DNA of 64,000 nt, from contig JAHQIY010000014.1 of the NCBI GenBank assembly GCA_019054805.1, positions 1 to 64,000 of the forward strand, given 5' to 3'. Each line of letters begins with the position of its first letter. Position 1 is the stretch's first letter. Source of the DNA: Brachionus manjavacas. Taxonomy: Eukaryota; Rotifera; Eurotatoria; Ploima; Brachionidae. Of this stretch, positions 1 through 11,997 are shown piece after piece. The notes below the pieces were generated by a model. It searched no databases and was not told the origin of the DNA. It saw only the letters and a list, made by a program, of their open reading frames with translations. The translations under genes and the position numbers were made by a program.

Positions 1-1447
1 GGGCTCCGCCCCGGACCCCGTTCTCACTAATTTTTTTTTCTATCAATTAGAGCAATTCCCTAACCGGAACCTTGTACCAATAAGTGGTTTAACGCAAACA
101 ATTAATTAATTTTTTGGATTAAGATTTTAGAATTAATTTATGAGAATATTTATGCTAAAATAATTACTAATAATTTTTTAGATTATTTAACATTCAAAAA
201 TAATAGTAATTTTTACTAATGGTTCTCTAGCTTACTGCATACCCGGAACCCTAAACCAGGGCTCCGCCCCGGACCCCGTTCTCACTAATTTTTTTCTATC
301 AATTAGAGCAATTCCCTAACCGGAACCTTGTACCAATAAGTGGTTTAACGCAAACAATTAATTATTTTTTTGGATTAAGATTTTAGAATTAATTTATGAG
401 AATATTTATGCTAAAATAATTACTAATAATTTTTTAGATTATTTAACATTCAAAAATAATAGTAATTTTTACTAATGGTTCTCTAGCTTACTGCATACCC
501 GGAACCCTAAACCAGGGCTCCGCCCCGGACCCCGTTCTCACTAATTTTTTTTTCTATCAATTAGAGCAATTCCCTAACCGGAACCTTGTACCAATAAGTG
601 GTTTAACGCAAACAATTAATTATTTTTTTGGATTAAGATTTTAGAATTAATTTATGAGAATATTTATGCTAAAATAATTACTAATAATTTTTTAGATTAT
701 TTAACATTCAAAAATAATAGTAATTTTTACTAATGGTTCTCTAGCTTACTGCATACCCGGAACCCTAAACCAGGGCTCCGCCCCGGACCCCGTTCTCACT
801 AATTTTTTTTTCTATCAATTAGAGCAATTCCCTAACCGGAACCTTGTACCAATAAGTGGTTTAACGCAAACAATTAATTATTTTTTTGGATTAAGATTTT
901 AGAATTAATTTATGAGAATATTTATGCTAAAATAATTACTAATAATTTTTAGATTATTTAACATTCAAAAATAATAGTAATTTTTACTAATGGTTCTCTA
1001 GCTTACTGCATACCCGGAACCCTAAACCAGGGCTCCGCCCCGGACCCCGTTCTCACTAATTTTTTTTTCTATCAATTAGAGCAATTCCCTAACCGGAACC
1101 TTGTACCAATAAGTGGTTTAACGCAAACAATTAATTATTTTTTTGGATTAAGATTTTAGAATTAATTTATGAGAATATTTATGCTAAAATAATTACTAAT
1201 AATTTTTTAGATTATTTAACATTCAAAAATAATAGTAATTTTTACTAATGGTTCTCTAGCTTACTGCATACCCGGAACCCTAAACCAGGGCTCCGCCCCG
1301 GACCCCGTTCTCACTAATTTTTTTTTCTATCAATTAGAGCAATTCCCTAACCGGAACCTTGTACCAATAAGTGGTTTAACGCAAACAATTAATTATTTTT
1401 TTGGATTAAGATTTTAGAATTAATTTATGAGAATATTTATGCTAAAA
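1..1447. repeat. 257-bp tandem repeat, about 5.6 copies
   Basis: Units start at 1, 259, 515, 773, 1030 and 1288, giving a period of 256-258 bp, and the copies differ mainly by one or two bases in T runs. Each unit is AT-rich except for one GC-rich core beginning gggctccgccccggaccccg, preceded by ccctaaacca. The array begins at or before the window edge and stops abruptly near 1447. No coding potential is seen. It could be a subtelomeric satellite or a terminal array of the neighbouring element. Confidence 0.97.
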
Positions 1448-1839
1448 TCTTTTTATTTTTGCGACCCATTTTTTTCGAAATTTATAAATGAAATTCTATG
1501 AAGCACACAAATTGCTTTTCAAATTGTTTTTTCTTTATTTAATTTGAAAAAAACCCAATTTTTAACTTAAAATATTTCAGCAAAATAATTAATAAAAATT
1601 TCTAAAAATTAATTTTAGTTGCTAGGAAAAAATCGATAAAAAAAAATTAAGTTGACGAATTTTTAAATAATGATTGTATTTGCTTTACCATACAATTCCA
1701 TTAATAACCATTCCATAATTTTGGTTATTTGAAATAGTTTTTATAAGTAAAAATAATATTATATAATATATATTAGAAAAACCAATTTAAAAGGCTGAAT
1801 TTTTCCTAAGAGAAAGTTTCATTTTAAATTTTCTTCAAA
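1448..1839. promoter_or_regulatory. AT-rich upstream region of the glycoprotein-like gene
   Basis: No gene is seen in these 392 bases. A run of alternating A and T around 1757-1774, about 70 bases before the ATG at 1840, could serve as a TATA-like core promoter for the downstream gene. This is inferred from position and composition only. Confidence 0.3.
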
Positions 1840-3773
1840 ATGGTTAGACTTTATTTTACCCAAGCTTTGATTTTAATGGCAATAATTGTTGTAAAAAACA
1901 AAAGTCAACTTTATGAACAAATCTTGGGCGATTTCAAAATGTGTATCGTTAACAACCATTTGAATATGCTAAATTTAGAGAATGATTGTTTTATGGAGTC
2001 TTTTAGTAAATCTGTGCATGAGTTTTCAATAAAAGCTTTGAAAGGTAAAGAAGAGCAGAATTCAGGTGGGTTAGAAGGTGACATTCATTCCATAGGTTCA
2101 CATGGATACGTTTTTTCCAAGCATAATTTTATTTTAGAGACAAAAGGAATCGAATGTAGAATGTTAGTGCGAAAATATAAATTTAGTAGAGATATTTTCT
2201 TCAATAAATATGTTCAAAATGATTTAGAAAAAATTTATTTATCTAAACATGATTGTGTTCAAATGTTTAAGGAAAAACAGTGTGGCTTTTCGAATAAAAA
2301 ATTCAATATGCTATGTACTAACAATAACACTTGCTCGTTTTCACAAGATGTTGTCGAAAAATATCCATTTTATTTTGGAACAATTGAAAAAACTTTTTAC
2401 GAATGTCATTTCAATGAAAAGATTGTATTCGCTCAAAATAAAAATCAAAATATTTTTCACAACTCAATTGAACCATGCTATGCCGAAGATGAATTTTGTA
2501 AAATGCCTCAAAGTACAATAATATGGGATAGAAAGGATATTCACAATTGTCAATATGAAAGATTATTACATTTTGATGATATGATTAAAATGGATAAAGT
2601 GAATAATGGGATTAAAAGATTAGTTCTTTATTCGTCAAAAGTAAATTATCTTTTTATGGTGACTGGTTATGTTAAAGATTGTGGATTTGATTTTTGGAAA
2701 ACATCAGAGGGACTCTACCTTTCTTTCTACCCTGGGGTTTTCCACCAGGCGCATGATGGGATGTATCAAATCTTACACGCTAATAGCCAAGTCATTAAGG
2801 ATAAGCTTGAAAACCTTCCCACATCAAAGTACTCATTAAGTCATTTTACAGAGAAAGACAAAAATAGGCTTTTAGTTTCTGAACAAGACTATAAAACATT
2901 TGTTATGTTGGAAATGATTAAACAATTGCATTGTAGCATTTTTATCAATTCAATTAAACAAAATCTTCATCTAGAAGATACGTTCTTGAATCTAACGCAT
3001 ATAGGTAATAAATATTAAATTACTTTTTATTTAATAATTTGAATTTTTTATTTTGTTTTAAAAGATAATAAAAATTTCCTTTTTTACATAAACAATGGCC
3101 AAGTATTTATACCACTTTGTTCGAAAATCGACAAAATTCGAATCAAAAATAAAGTTAATTCAAAAGAATGCACCAAACATTTGCCAATTGAATATCGTAT
3201 TCAAAATTCAAAAAACTTCAGACCAGGTTACATACGGCCAAATAACATAATAACCCAATATTCAAAAAAACTGTCGAATGTGATCAATCAATAATGTTAA
3301 GAATGTCAAATAAAAAAGCAGTTCTAGTGGAAAGATTGTCACAGAATACTATTCGCATTTCAAATTTAACTCACCATTCTACTGATTTTAAATTGAAAAC
3401 AGGCGATTTAAAAAATTTATACGATCATCACGCGTACTTGTTGAACGGAACGGACTTTATTGAGAACATACATATTTTGGAAGATGAATCGTTATTTTTT
3501 AATTCGCCATTTATTGTAATGGACTCGCCAAAAGAGCTTTCAAAATTGGACGTAAATGGAAATTTGATCGAAACCAATTCAATGGGAAAAATTGTGCAAT
3601 GGTTTGCAAACAAAATTGGAAATATTAATGATCTGATAAGAAATTTTTTTTCAACAATTTTAATATTTTTTGGAATTTTATTTCTTGTAACTATTACCAT
3701 TTATTTGATTTACTTTTATTTTAGCAAAGTAAAATATGGCAATTATTCAAAAGGCAATGTTGAATATGCCTAA
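1840..3773 (+). CDS. Envelope-glycoprotein-like secreted/membrane protein, two exons, one frame break
   Basis: The ATG at 1840 opens a hydrophobic signal-peptide-like N-terminus, followed by a cysteine-rich ectodomain that includes a W-D...C-x-Y-E motif near 2525-2565. Exon 1 ends at 3004. A 60-bp GT..AG intron (3005-3064) restores the frame into exon 2, which starts with another Cys-containing block. The reading then shifts by one base within an A run near 3262-3272 and continues to 3773. The end carries a strong transmembrane segment (about 3645-3722) and a short basic tail. The layout (signal, Cys-rich ectodomain, C-terminal anchor, short tail) is that of the Env-like glycoproteins of invertebrate retroelements, and its Cys pattern resembles the env fragment at 35739-36262. 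It lies 144 bp upstream of the USP-Helitron gene on the same strand, so it may belong to that element. Family assignment is by pattern only. Confidence 0.6.
3005..3064 (+). other. Intron in glycoprotein-like gene
   Basis: It starts GTAATAAAT and ends TTAAAAG, 60 bp. Removing it joins the two exons in frame (phase 1) and skips the stop codon at 3016-3018. Confidence 0.75.
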
Positions 3774-3917
3774 TATTAAACCTTAGCCCTTGAATATGTC
3801 TTTTTTCTTTTAGTTTTGTTTTAATTTTTTATATTTTAATTTTTAAATAAATTTTTTTCATTTTAGATATTTAGAAATCAAAAAAATCCTATTGAAAAAT
3901 TATTTTAACCAACGAAA

Positions 3918-5465
3918 ATGAGCAGACAATTAACAAGAAGCAAAATTAATTCGATCAATCAATTGTTTAGAAACAATTTACTATTGACAAACTTTGACTA
4001 CGATCGAAATTCTTCCTTTGTTGGCAAAGGAATTCCAAATTTAATTAACACTTGTTTTGTCGGTTCAATAGTTCAATGCATTAATTCATTCGACATGGTA
4101 TTAAAAATGTTATTGAACACAAATACCAACATCAATTTGCCTATGATCAAGACGAGTACAATTTGGTTGATACATATGTTAATTTTGTGTACGAAGGTTT
4201 GAATTTAACAAAAAGACTGAAACAAAAAGAATTTAAAAATTTGTATCAAAATTTTTTCGATCAATTGTACGAGTCGAAATTAAGTGAGACTTTTACACAA
4301 TTTAATCAGCACGATGCTCATGAATTTCTCATACAATTCATGGGTTACATAGATGAATGTGTAATTGAGATTGAGATTGGAAAACGAGGACTTAGATCAA
4401 CCGATCGTTTAGAAGATGTCTTTGAAAATTTCAAGTTTACTCATAATCTAATGAGTCAAAGCTTTATATTCGAAACAATGCAGAAAATGAAATGTGGCAA
4501 AAATTCAATGCATCAAAAACAAATCACTTCTACAAATCTTTGCTTACAATTGCCAATGGATTCGAATTGTAAATCAATAAACGATTGTTTGGAAATATTT
4601 ATTCGTGATGAATTGATTGAGGATACGTTTTGCAATCAGTGCAATTCAAATCAAACCTTTACTTCAAGTTCAAAATTAAATGCAATGAAGGACAATTTGA
4701 TTATAATGCTCAAAAGATTTAGAGTAATTTAATTTTATACAAATTTTTTTCCAAATTTTTATCAAATTTCTATTTAAAAAAAAAAAGATAGATAATTTTG
4801 GGACTGTTAGAAAATTGTCAAATTCTATTGATTTTCAAGAAGAATTAAACTTGAGCAAATATAAAGTTTCAAATTTAAATGACAGAATTTATGAGCTAAC
4901 ATCAATTTGTTTTCATCTTGGAGACGCATCAAACTCGGGACATTATACTTGTAAGTAAGCTTTTAACAATATCAGTAAAAGAAAATATTCCAATTAAAAC
5001 AATTTAAAAAAATAACTCCTGTTTAATTAGATCAAGCCTAAAATAAACCATAGTTTGGCTAAGCGAGAGACGTCGCCAGACGTCTTGAGCTTTGACAAAT
5101 TAGGGTTTATTTTTAGGCTTGATTTTATTTTAACAAAATTGAAGTCTTAATGGGGTCTGGGGCGAAGCCCCGGTTTAGGGATTTCGGCTTAATAGAAGTA
5201 TAGGGTTAGCTTATTAATTTTAATTCATATTTTTTTGTAATTAGTCAAATTAAATAAAATTCTTTTAATTGGATCTTTTATTTTGACCTATTTTTAATTT
5301 AAATATTTTAAAAACTTAATTAATTATTATTTTTCAAAGCATTGGTTCGTTCAAAATCTAATAATTGGCATTATTTTGACGACGAAAATATTAAAGTTTT
5401 TCCGAGCCTAAATCAATTTAAACAAACAATTGATATGAGTACAAATCAATGTTACCTTTTATTTT
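3918..5465 (+). CDS. USP-type (C19) deubiquitinase domain, N-terminal module of a Helitron fusion
   Basis: The domain follows the order of ubiquitin-specific proteases: a Cys box with NTCF, catalytic Cys codon at 4053-4055 (residue 46); a QHDAHEFL box near 4310-4330; a CNQC half zinc ribbon near 4630; the LKRF motif before intron 1; a His box (FHLGDASNSGHYT, His at 4941-4943); then, after intron 2, WHYFDD and CYLLFYKL, the usual end of the fold. Introns at 4724-4787 and 4951-5339 splice in frame. One frame change occurs between about 4060 and 4150. The first CxxC of the zinc ribbon looks lost (KCGKN). No stop separates this domain from the basic arm of Helitron copy A, so the simplest reading is one fusion protein. 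USPs remove ubiquitin from proteins; the target here is unknown. Confidence 0.85.
4724..4787 (+). other. USP intron 1
   Basis: GTAATTT...AAAAAG, 64 bp, phase 0. It follows the LKRF motif and removes the TAA at 4730-4732. Confidence 0.8.
5031..5123. repeat. 93-bp inverted-repeat (MITE-like) insert
   Basis: Arms atcaagcctaaaataaacc (5031-5049) and its complement (5104-5123, one extra T) enclose a loop that contains a second short palindrome around agacgtc. It lies wholly inside USP intron 2. Confidence 0.7.
5152..5181. repeat. GC-rich segment matching the 257-bp satellite core
   Basis: The complement of this stretch matches the ccctaaacca plus GC-rich core junction of the tandem repeat at 1-1447, with a few substitutions. 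It also forms a small hairpin, ggggc-gaa-gcccc. Confidence 0.6.
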
Positions 5466-7240
5466 ACAAATTGAATAGAAGATCCCAAAATCAAATTCGA
5501 CGTGTCAATGTTGTAAGGCCGGTTATTCCGGATAATTCAGCTAGTGCGCAAGCAAATAGAAAACAAAGACATGATTCTCATATGAGTTTTCAATCATTAG
5601 AGGATGAAAAAATGTCATTTTCTATCCAAAAAACAAGTGTTGAAATGAAAATCATAGAATCTGATAGGGAGTTTGGATTGCAAGAAATTAGTCAAACTCC
5701 AGAAAATATATCACAGCATGATAAACGAAAAGAATACAAGAGAGAATGGATGAGAAAGAAAAGAGAAGATGAAAATTATAGAAATGTCGAAAAATCAATA
5801 CAAAAAATAAGTAAACAAGTTAAACGTGAAGATTTGTACGAAAAACAATACGAACAATTAAAAAACACTTTTCTTAAAAAAATAAAAGAATTAACGATGT
5901 CGAATATAGGATCAATGAACAAATCAGAAATAGTCAAGAGCATAGATTACGAAGACAAGATCAAGCATATAGAAATTTTGAGAAATCAAGAAACACTCAA
6001 GAACATCAAATGAGAAGAACAGATCCACAATACAGAGAAGAAGAACAGCTAAGAAACACTGAAGAACATCAACTAAGAAGACTCGATCCACAATACAGAG
6101 AAGAAGAACAGCTAAGAAACACTGAAGAACATCAACTAAGAAGACTCGATCCACAATACAGAGAAGAAGAACAGCTAAGAAACACTGAAGAACATCAACT
6201 AAGAAGACTCGATCCACAATACAGAGAAGAAGAACAGCTAAGAAACACTGAAGAACATCAATTAAGAAGAAGTAATTCCATATATCGAAACGATGAACAA
6301 ATAACAAACACAATCGAGCATGCATTAAGAAGAATAAATATTGAATACAGAATGCAAGAACAATTGTCAAATACCGAACAACACAGAAATAGAAGATCAA
6401 ATGAAACTTTTAGGATTGAAGAACAAGCTAGAAATTCAATTAGTAAACGAAATCAAAGATCAAATATTAAATTTTTGATAGATGTTTATGAAGAAGGAAT
6501 TCAAAATGGTCCGTCGTTTGCTTGTGTTTGTTGTGGTGGTCTTTTTTAAGAGAACAGTAAATAAGTTCACACTTAGTAGAAATAACAGTTTGTTCAATCA
6601 AATATTTAATGTAGATATAAAATCGGAATGTGGTTTTAATTGGATTTGTGTTACTTGTTCTAAATATGTGAGAGAAAACAAAATACCAAATCTCGCATTG
6701 TCAAATGGATTACAATTCCCAGTTGTTCCAGACGAATTAAAACATTTAAATGAAGTTGAAGAACGCTTGTGTTCGCCAAGACTTCCATTTATGCGTATCA
6801 AAGAATTGGTTAATTGGGATCATCAACAAAAAATATCTGGTAATGTAGTAAATGTACCAATTGATACAGAAAAAACATTGGAAATTCTTCCGCGTTCATT
6901 TGAACAATCCGAAACAATTCAGTTGGTATTAAAAAGGAGAATGGACTATACAAAACCTTATATGTTCGATTCAATACGACCATATTTAATTTTAAAAGCA
7001 ATTAGATATTTGCTTAATAGGCCCCTTTTCAAAGAGAATAACATAAAATTATCAACGGAATGGTTCGAGAAACATAAAGATTTTGACAATGTGGATTTGA
7101 CTGAAGATTTCATTGTAAATAATGAAGATAGATTATTGGCTTCGGGTAATTTAAAAAGACTTTATCCAAATTTACAAGGGTTAGAAAAAGAAATGAAGAC
7201 GCTGATTATGTTGAACAATTTCAAAATGCACAACCTACTC
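5466..7240 (+). CDS. Helitron A N-terminal arm and DUF6570-like domain
   Basis: This continues the USP reading frame into a highly charged arm made of repeats of about 21 residues with an LRR-D-P-Q-Y-R-EEEQ-RN pattern, like the basic N-terminal repeats seen in many Helitron proteins. It is followed by CVCCGGLFF...W-I-C-V-T-C-S-K, a Cys-rich zinc-binding start, then the KIPNLALSNGL / PDELKHLNEVEERLCSPR block and an LPR...IQLVLKRR region typical of the DUF6570-like module of Helitrons. The frame changes by one base near 5880-5890 (A run), 6541-6547 (T run) and 7185-7195 (A run). It lies directly upstream of the Rep domain. Function of the module is unknown in general; DNA binding is plausible. 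Confidence 0.8.
6013..6264 (+). repeat. 63-bp coding minisatellite, four copies
   Basis: Units at 6013, 6076, 6139 and 6202 are nearly identical and encode a 21-residue repeat (LRRLDPQYREEEQLRNTEEHQ minus one residue). More diverged units flank both sides, so the array is a recent homogenisation of an older protein repeat. Confidence 0.95.
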
Positions 7241-9236
7241 TTTTGTTTGACAACAACGATTTGGTAAAGACAATAGCGCCAGGCGAAGGTATTCAGCCAA
7301 GATCAATTCTTTCAGATAAAGATGCTGAAGAGTTGACATTTATTAAAATATATGGTGGTGAAAAGTTTCAACCAAAATTACAAATCAAATACGGAATGAG
7401 ATGCAAGTCGGAATTTCGTCGATTTGACAGACGTTGTGCCAATGACATAAATAAATTGTTTTATTCGTACAAGAAATTGGTGAGCAAAAAACTAAATGCA
7501 GCCATAGACACATGCTTGAGAAAAACCCAAGAAATTGAATCGCTGACCGCACGTGATGCTCTAAATAAACAAAAAATAAATGATTTAATAGTTCGAAATG
7601 AAGCACAAATGTTTTTGCGTACAATAAGATCAAGTCCACAGTATTGGGAGTGGAAAAAAATGGAAATAAATGCAATGATTCGTCAATTGGGCTGTCCGTC
7701 GTTTTTTATTACATTGAGTCCGGCAGAAATAGATTGGAATGAATTGATTCAAGTATTGTCGAAAACGCTCGACAATAAATATCTTTCAGATGATGAATTG
7801 ACTAACATAACAAGAGACAAGCGTATTGAAATGGTAAGTCGTGATCCAATCACTGTGGCAAGATATTTTGAAAATAGAATGGGCGAATTGCTCAAATACA
7901 TTTTCAATTTGAATGGACCCTTTAAAGAAAATCCTGTGTTTGATTACTTTTGGCGTGTGGAATTTCAAAATCGTGGAAGTCCTCACATTCATATGATAAC
8001 ATGGAATATAGATGCTCTAAAATATGATGAAGATTTGCAAGACAAAAGTGAATTGGTCAAAAATTGTGCCGAATTTATTGATAAATACATAACGTCAAAG
8101 TGTCCAGCAAACAATATGATTGAGGAAGACGATTATGAGAATCGTAGTTGTATTTTGCAAGAGGTACCTTTGAAGTATCAAGTTCATGTGCACAAAAGTA
8201 ACTGTAAAATTACCGATGATCATGGTAACATTTTGTGCAAGTATGGATTTCCATGGCCCATTCTGGACAAAACAACAATATTAGAGCCTTTGAAAAAAGA
8301 TGATAACGATTTTCACAAGGCTTACGAAAATTTTCTAATGATAAGAGAGAAATTGAATGAAATAAATACAAAATTCAAAAGTAACTCATCATATTCAATT
8401 AATTTTGAACAATTTTTAGAAATGATAGGATTAAATGAAATTGATTATTTGAGGGCACTTTCACGTTCTATTAAAAGATCTACAGTCTTTTTAAAAGATC
8501 ATCTAATGACATAATGGTTAATCCATACAATAAACCCATTTATGTTCGTCACAGAGCAAATATGGACATTCAATTTATTACTGATCCGTATGGTGCTGCA
8601 GCTTATGTGTCAGCGTACATGCTCAAATCAAATGCTTCAATGTCACGACTACTTAAAAATACTGTTGAGGAAGTGGTGCGTGGAAATTTGAGTGTTAAAC
8701 AACGTTTGTTAAAGGTAGCCAACAAGTTTAACAATTGTTGTGAAATATCAGCTCAAGAGTGTACATATACATTGTTGAGTATGCCAGTGTCGCGAACATC
8801 TCGTGAAACCATTTACGTAAATACATTTCCTTCCAAAGAAAGAAATGTTATACTTAAGGAGGATCGCTATTTGGAAATAATGAATCCTGAATCCAAAAAC
8901 ATATTTCGAGCTGGCATACTTCAGCATTATGTTAATAGACCTATTGAAATGGAAAGAATGTGTTTGGCCGAATTTGCCACTTACTTTGACTATTTTTCAA
9001 GAGAAAGAGCAAAAGATCCAAACGATTTGACTCGAGTTGGACGATTTCAAGAAGAAGAAGACGAAAATTTGGACGAAGATGACAACAATTATTATTTTGA
9101 AAATAAACAATTGGCAAGAGTTGAAACGAACACTGGTGAAGACGATGATGTTTCTGACACTGTTGAAATAGCAAGTAATTCAAAATTGATTAAATTGAAA
9201 AATAACGATGGATATGTAAAAAAGAAACAAGTGTAA
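7241..9236 (+). CDS. Helitron A Rep (HUH, Y2) domain
   Basis: This is the Rep endonuclease of rolling-circle transposons, which nicks and joins single DNA strands. VEFQNRGSPHIHMITW near 7960-8005 carries the HUH metal-binding pair, and AAYVSAYMLK near 8597-8630 carries the two catalytic tyrosines with Y-x3-Y spacing. The SFFITLSPAEIDW segment is typical of the Helitron N-terminal region. An acidic tail runs to a TAA at 9234-9236. A one-base deletion in an A run near 8493-8497, compared with copy C, breaks the frame; the rest matches copy C almost base for base. The following helicase is in the +1 frame in both copies. Confidence 0.9.
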
Positions 9237-9239
9237 AAT

Positions 9240-11997
9240 ATTGCGTTACAAAAGATATAATCGAATAAAAGATCCGGAAAATTACTATCGTGTTGAAATA
9301 ATGTTGTTTCACCCGTGGAGAAATGAAAAAAAGAAGTTGAAGTAAAAGATACATTTGAAATATTTGAGCTCAACAAGACAATTATAGGTAATAATCGTGC
9401 ACGCTTTGAATCTGTTGTGGCAGAAGAGTTTGATAAAGCTATAAATGATTTGGAAACAGAAATACAAGAGCATTATGAACGTATGGTCGAAGATTATGTG
9501 GAACGAGTGAATGAAGCAAATGAAAACCTTGTGACGAATGCAAATGAAGCGAGAAATGAAGAAATTGAAGATGAATTTGGATATCATGCTGTTATTCAAG
9601 ATGAAATTAGTAATTTGCAAAGTATGATTAATGCCGATTGTGATTCGATAATTTTGCCAAAGCGAACAACAAATGATGAATATGCAACATTGATGAAGTC
9701 TCTTAATCGTATTCAACACAAGTATTTGTCAAATTTTATCGATTGTGTACGATCAACAGAGCCATTTTATCATTTTGTTAGTGGTGGTGCGGGCACTGGT
9801 AAGTCTCATCTAATCAAGTCGTTATATCAAACGTTTATAAGAATAAATAGTGACAATATCGATGATCCAACTTCTATTACTGTTCTCTTGTCAGCATTTA
9901 CTGGCAAAGCAGCTTTTAACATTAAAGGATCAACTTTGCACTCATTGTTCCATTTTCCAATTCATACAAACAATATGGACAGATTGTCAGAAAATTTATT
10001 GACAAAAGTGCGAAAGCTATTTAAAAAAGTAAAATTATTAATAATTGATGAAATATCGATGGTCGGAAGCAATTTATTTTCGAAATTAAATAAGCGTTTA
10101 ATGCAAATAATGGACAATTCAAAGCCATTTGGCAATATATCTATTGTTGTTGTTGGTGATTTAAATCAAATATGTCCAGTGCAAGACAGTTGGATATTTG
10201 AAAGATCTAGAGGAGAGAGTGGCTATTCGATTTTGGCAGGTGATTTGTTGTGGCACAAGTTTGAATTTGTTGAACTCAAGGAAATAATGAGACAACGTGA
10301 CGATGCAGTGTTTGCTGAAGCTCTTAATACACTTGGAAACAAAGGTGTTATAGGTTTGAGTGAAGAACAAGTGAGAATGTTTAATTCACGCATTGTTCTC
10401 ATTGATCAAATACCAAGAGAAGCTATTTGTGTTATTCATTCAAATAAAGGAGTGAATGAATACAACGATTACAAGTTGAGATCAATGCCTGGTGATTTAA
10501 TTGAAAATCGAGCAATTGATTTGGCTCAAGGCAAAGAGAAAAATTCAAATAAAGCAAAAAACCTAGTGGCAAGTCTTAGAAATGAAATGGACATGAATAA
10601 AACATGTGGAATGCCTACATTGTTGAGATTTAAAGTCAACTGCAAATACATGATGACAACAAATGTGCGAACAGAAGATGGTCTAGTGAATGGTGCAGTT
10701 GGGTGTTTGAAACATATTGTTTTTACAAAGAAAAAACAGACGTAAAGCCATTGGTTAAACGAGTGTACTTGGAATTTGCAGATAAAGATGTTGGTCATTT
10801 GTCACGAAATGAAAACGATCAACTTAAATGGATGAGAGATGATGCATTGATTCTAAAAGAAACAATAGATCCACATTTGACTGCGTTGGTTTACGAACAA
10901 CAGACAATTAAAAGACCAAAAGCGGGTGGCAATTATCGCGTGGATAGGAGACAATTTACTTTGATTGAATGTGAATCAATGACCATACACAAATCACAGG
11001 GACAATCGTATACATGTGTTGCTGTGTTCATTGGAGACAGTTTGAAACGATCGTTGTTGTATGTAGCATTGAGTAGAGCAACTAAGCTGACTGGTTTGTA
11101 TTTGTATGGCAGTCTTTCGATTGAGAGTGCACGTGTTCAACGATTGTCCAAAGAACAACGAGAAAAAGAATTGCAATTGTTTGAACAAAATGATCCGGTT
11201 CGCATTGAAATGAATAGACTAAGATCGAATGCTAACATGAGAAACCATTACTCTTTTTGGACTATGGTTTTGAGTTGAAGAGAACAAGTGATTTGACAAT
11301 AATGTTTCAAAATATTCAATCGTTTAATTCAAACAAAGAAAATGTCAAATATGATTATGGATATAAGCAAGCTGATGTTATTTTTCTAAGTGAATGTCAC
11401 AATAGAAAAAATTTTAGACAAAATGAAGCAAAATTATTATTTGACAATTATCACCTTGTTTATTATTCAAGTGGAATCAATTTAAATTGTTCAAATGGAC
11501 AAATATGTTTAATACGCAAGGAAAAATCACTTGTTGACAATTTTGAATTAGTTGCACACAATGCATCCACAGGGTTTGAGTATTCGGGCATTAATCAATC
11601 GAAATGTGTTGAATTGAGTTTATTCAAATTTAAAAAGGGAAATTCAACAGTTGTTTATTTTTTAAATCTTTACAAGCATCCAAAGATGGACAATGACAAG
11701 TTTATTCAAGAGTTGATTGCCTTTTTGAATTTAAATTTGCACAGCCAAGACTCTTTGGTAATCTTTGGTGATTTCAATATTGACTTTAATAGAGAAAACA
11801 ATTCTAAATATCTTGATACGCTAAGAGACAATTTGAACATGACACCCGTGTTTAGCAAATGTTTAACTTTCAAGGATATTTCTCAATTGGATTGGTGTCT
11901 AACGAGCAAGTCACATTCTTTTGGTCAATTTAAATCACAGCCATATTCAACATGGTTCAGTGATCATCAGGCTATTTTCACCGAGATCACATTTTAA
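9240..11997 (+). CDS. Helitron A PIF1-like helicase plus EEP endonuclease
   Basis: The region opens with LRYKRYNRIKDP, the usual link from Rep to helicase. The helicase has Walker A GGAGTGKSHLI (about 9784-9816), Walker B LLIIDEISMVG (about 10040-10070), VVVGDLNQICPVQD, and the C-terminal TIHKSQGQSY and YVALSRATKL motifs of the PIF1/RecD group. Fused behind it is an endonuclease/exonuclease/phosphatase domain (IMFQNIQS, FLSECH, FGDFNIDFN, WFSDHQAIF), the hallmark of Helentron-type Helitrons. Frame breaks near 9330, 10732 and 11256 lie in homopolymers; the last two are absent in copy C. The stop is at 11995-11997. Confidence 0.9.

Larger units (their letters stand above)
4951..5339 (+). other. 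USP intron 2 with inserted repeats
   Basis: GTAAGTAAG...TTCAAAG, 389 bp. It joins the His-box exon to the exon encoding SLVRSKSNNWHYFDD, matching the contiguous spacing of USP proteins. It is longer than the other introns because it holds an inverted-repeat element and a GC-rich segment. Confidence 0.8.

Noticed and set aside
1..1447. Ribosomal DNA spacer or CRISPR
   Set aside because: No rRNA sequence is adjacent and the unit is a plain 257-bp satellite without spacer variation.
5924..6400. Minus-strand hydrophobic frame with repeats
   Set aside because: Antisense shadow of the 63-bp coding minisatellite in the Helitron arm.
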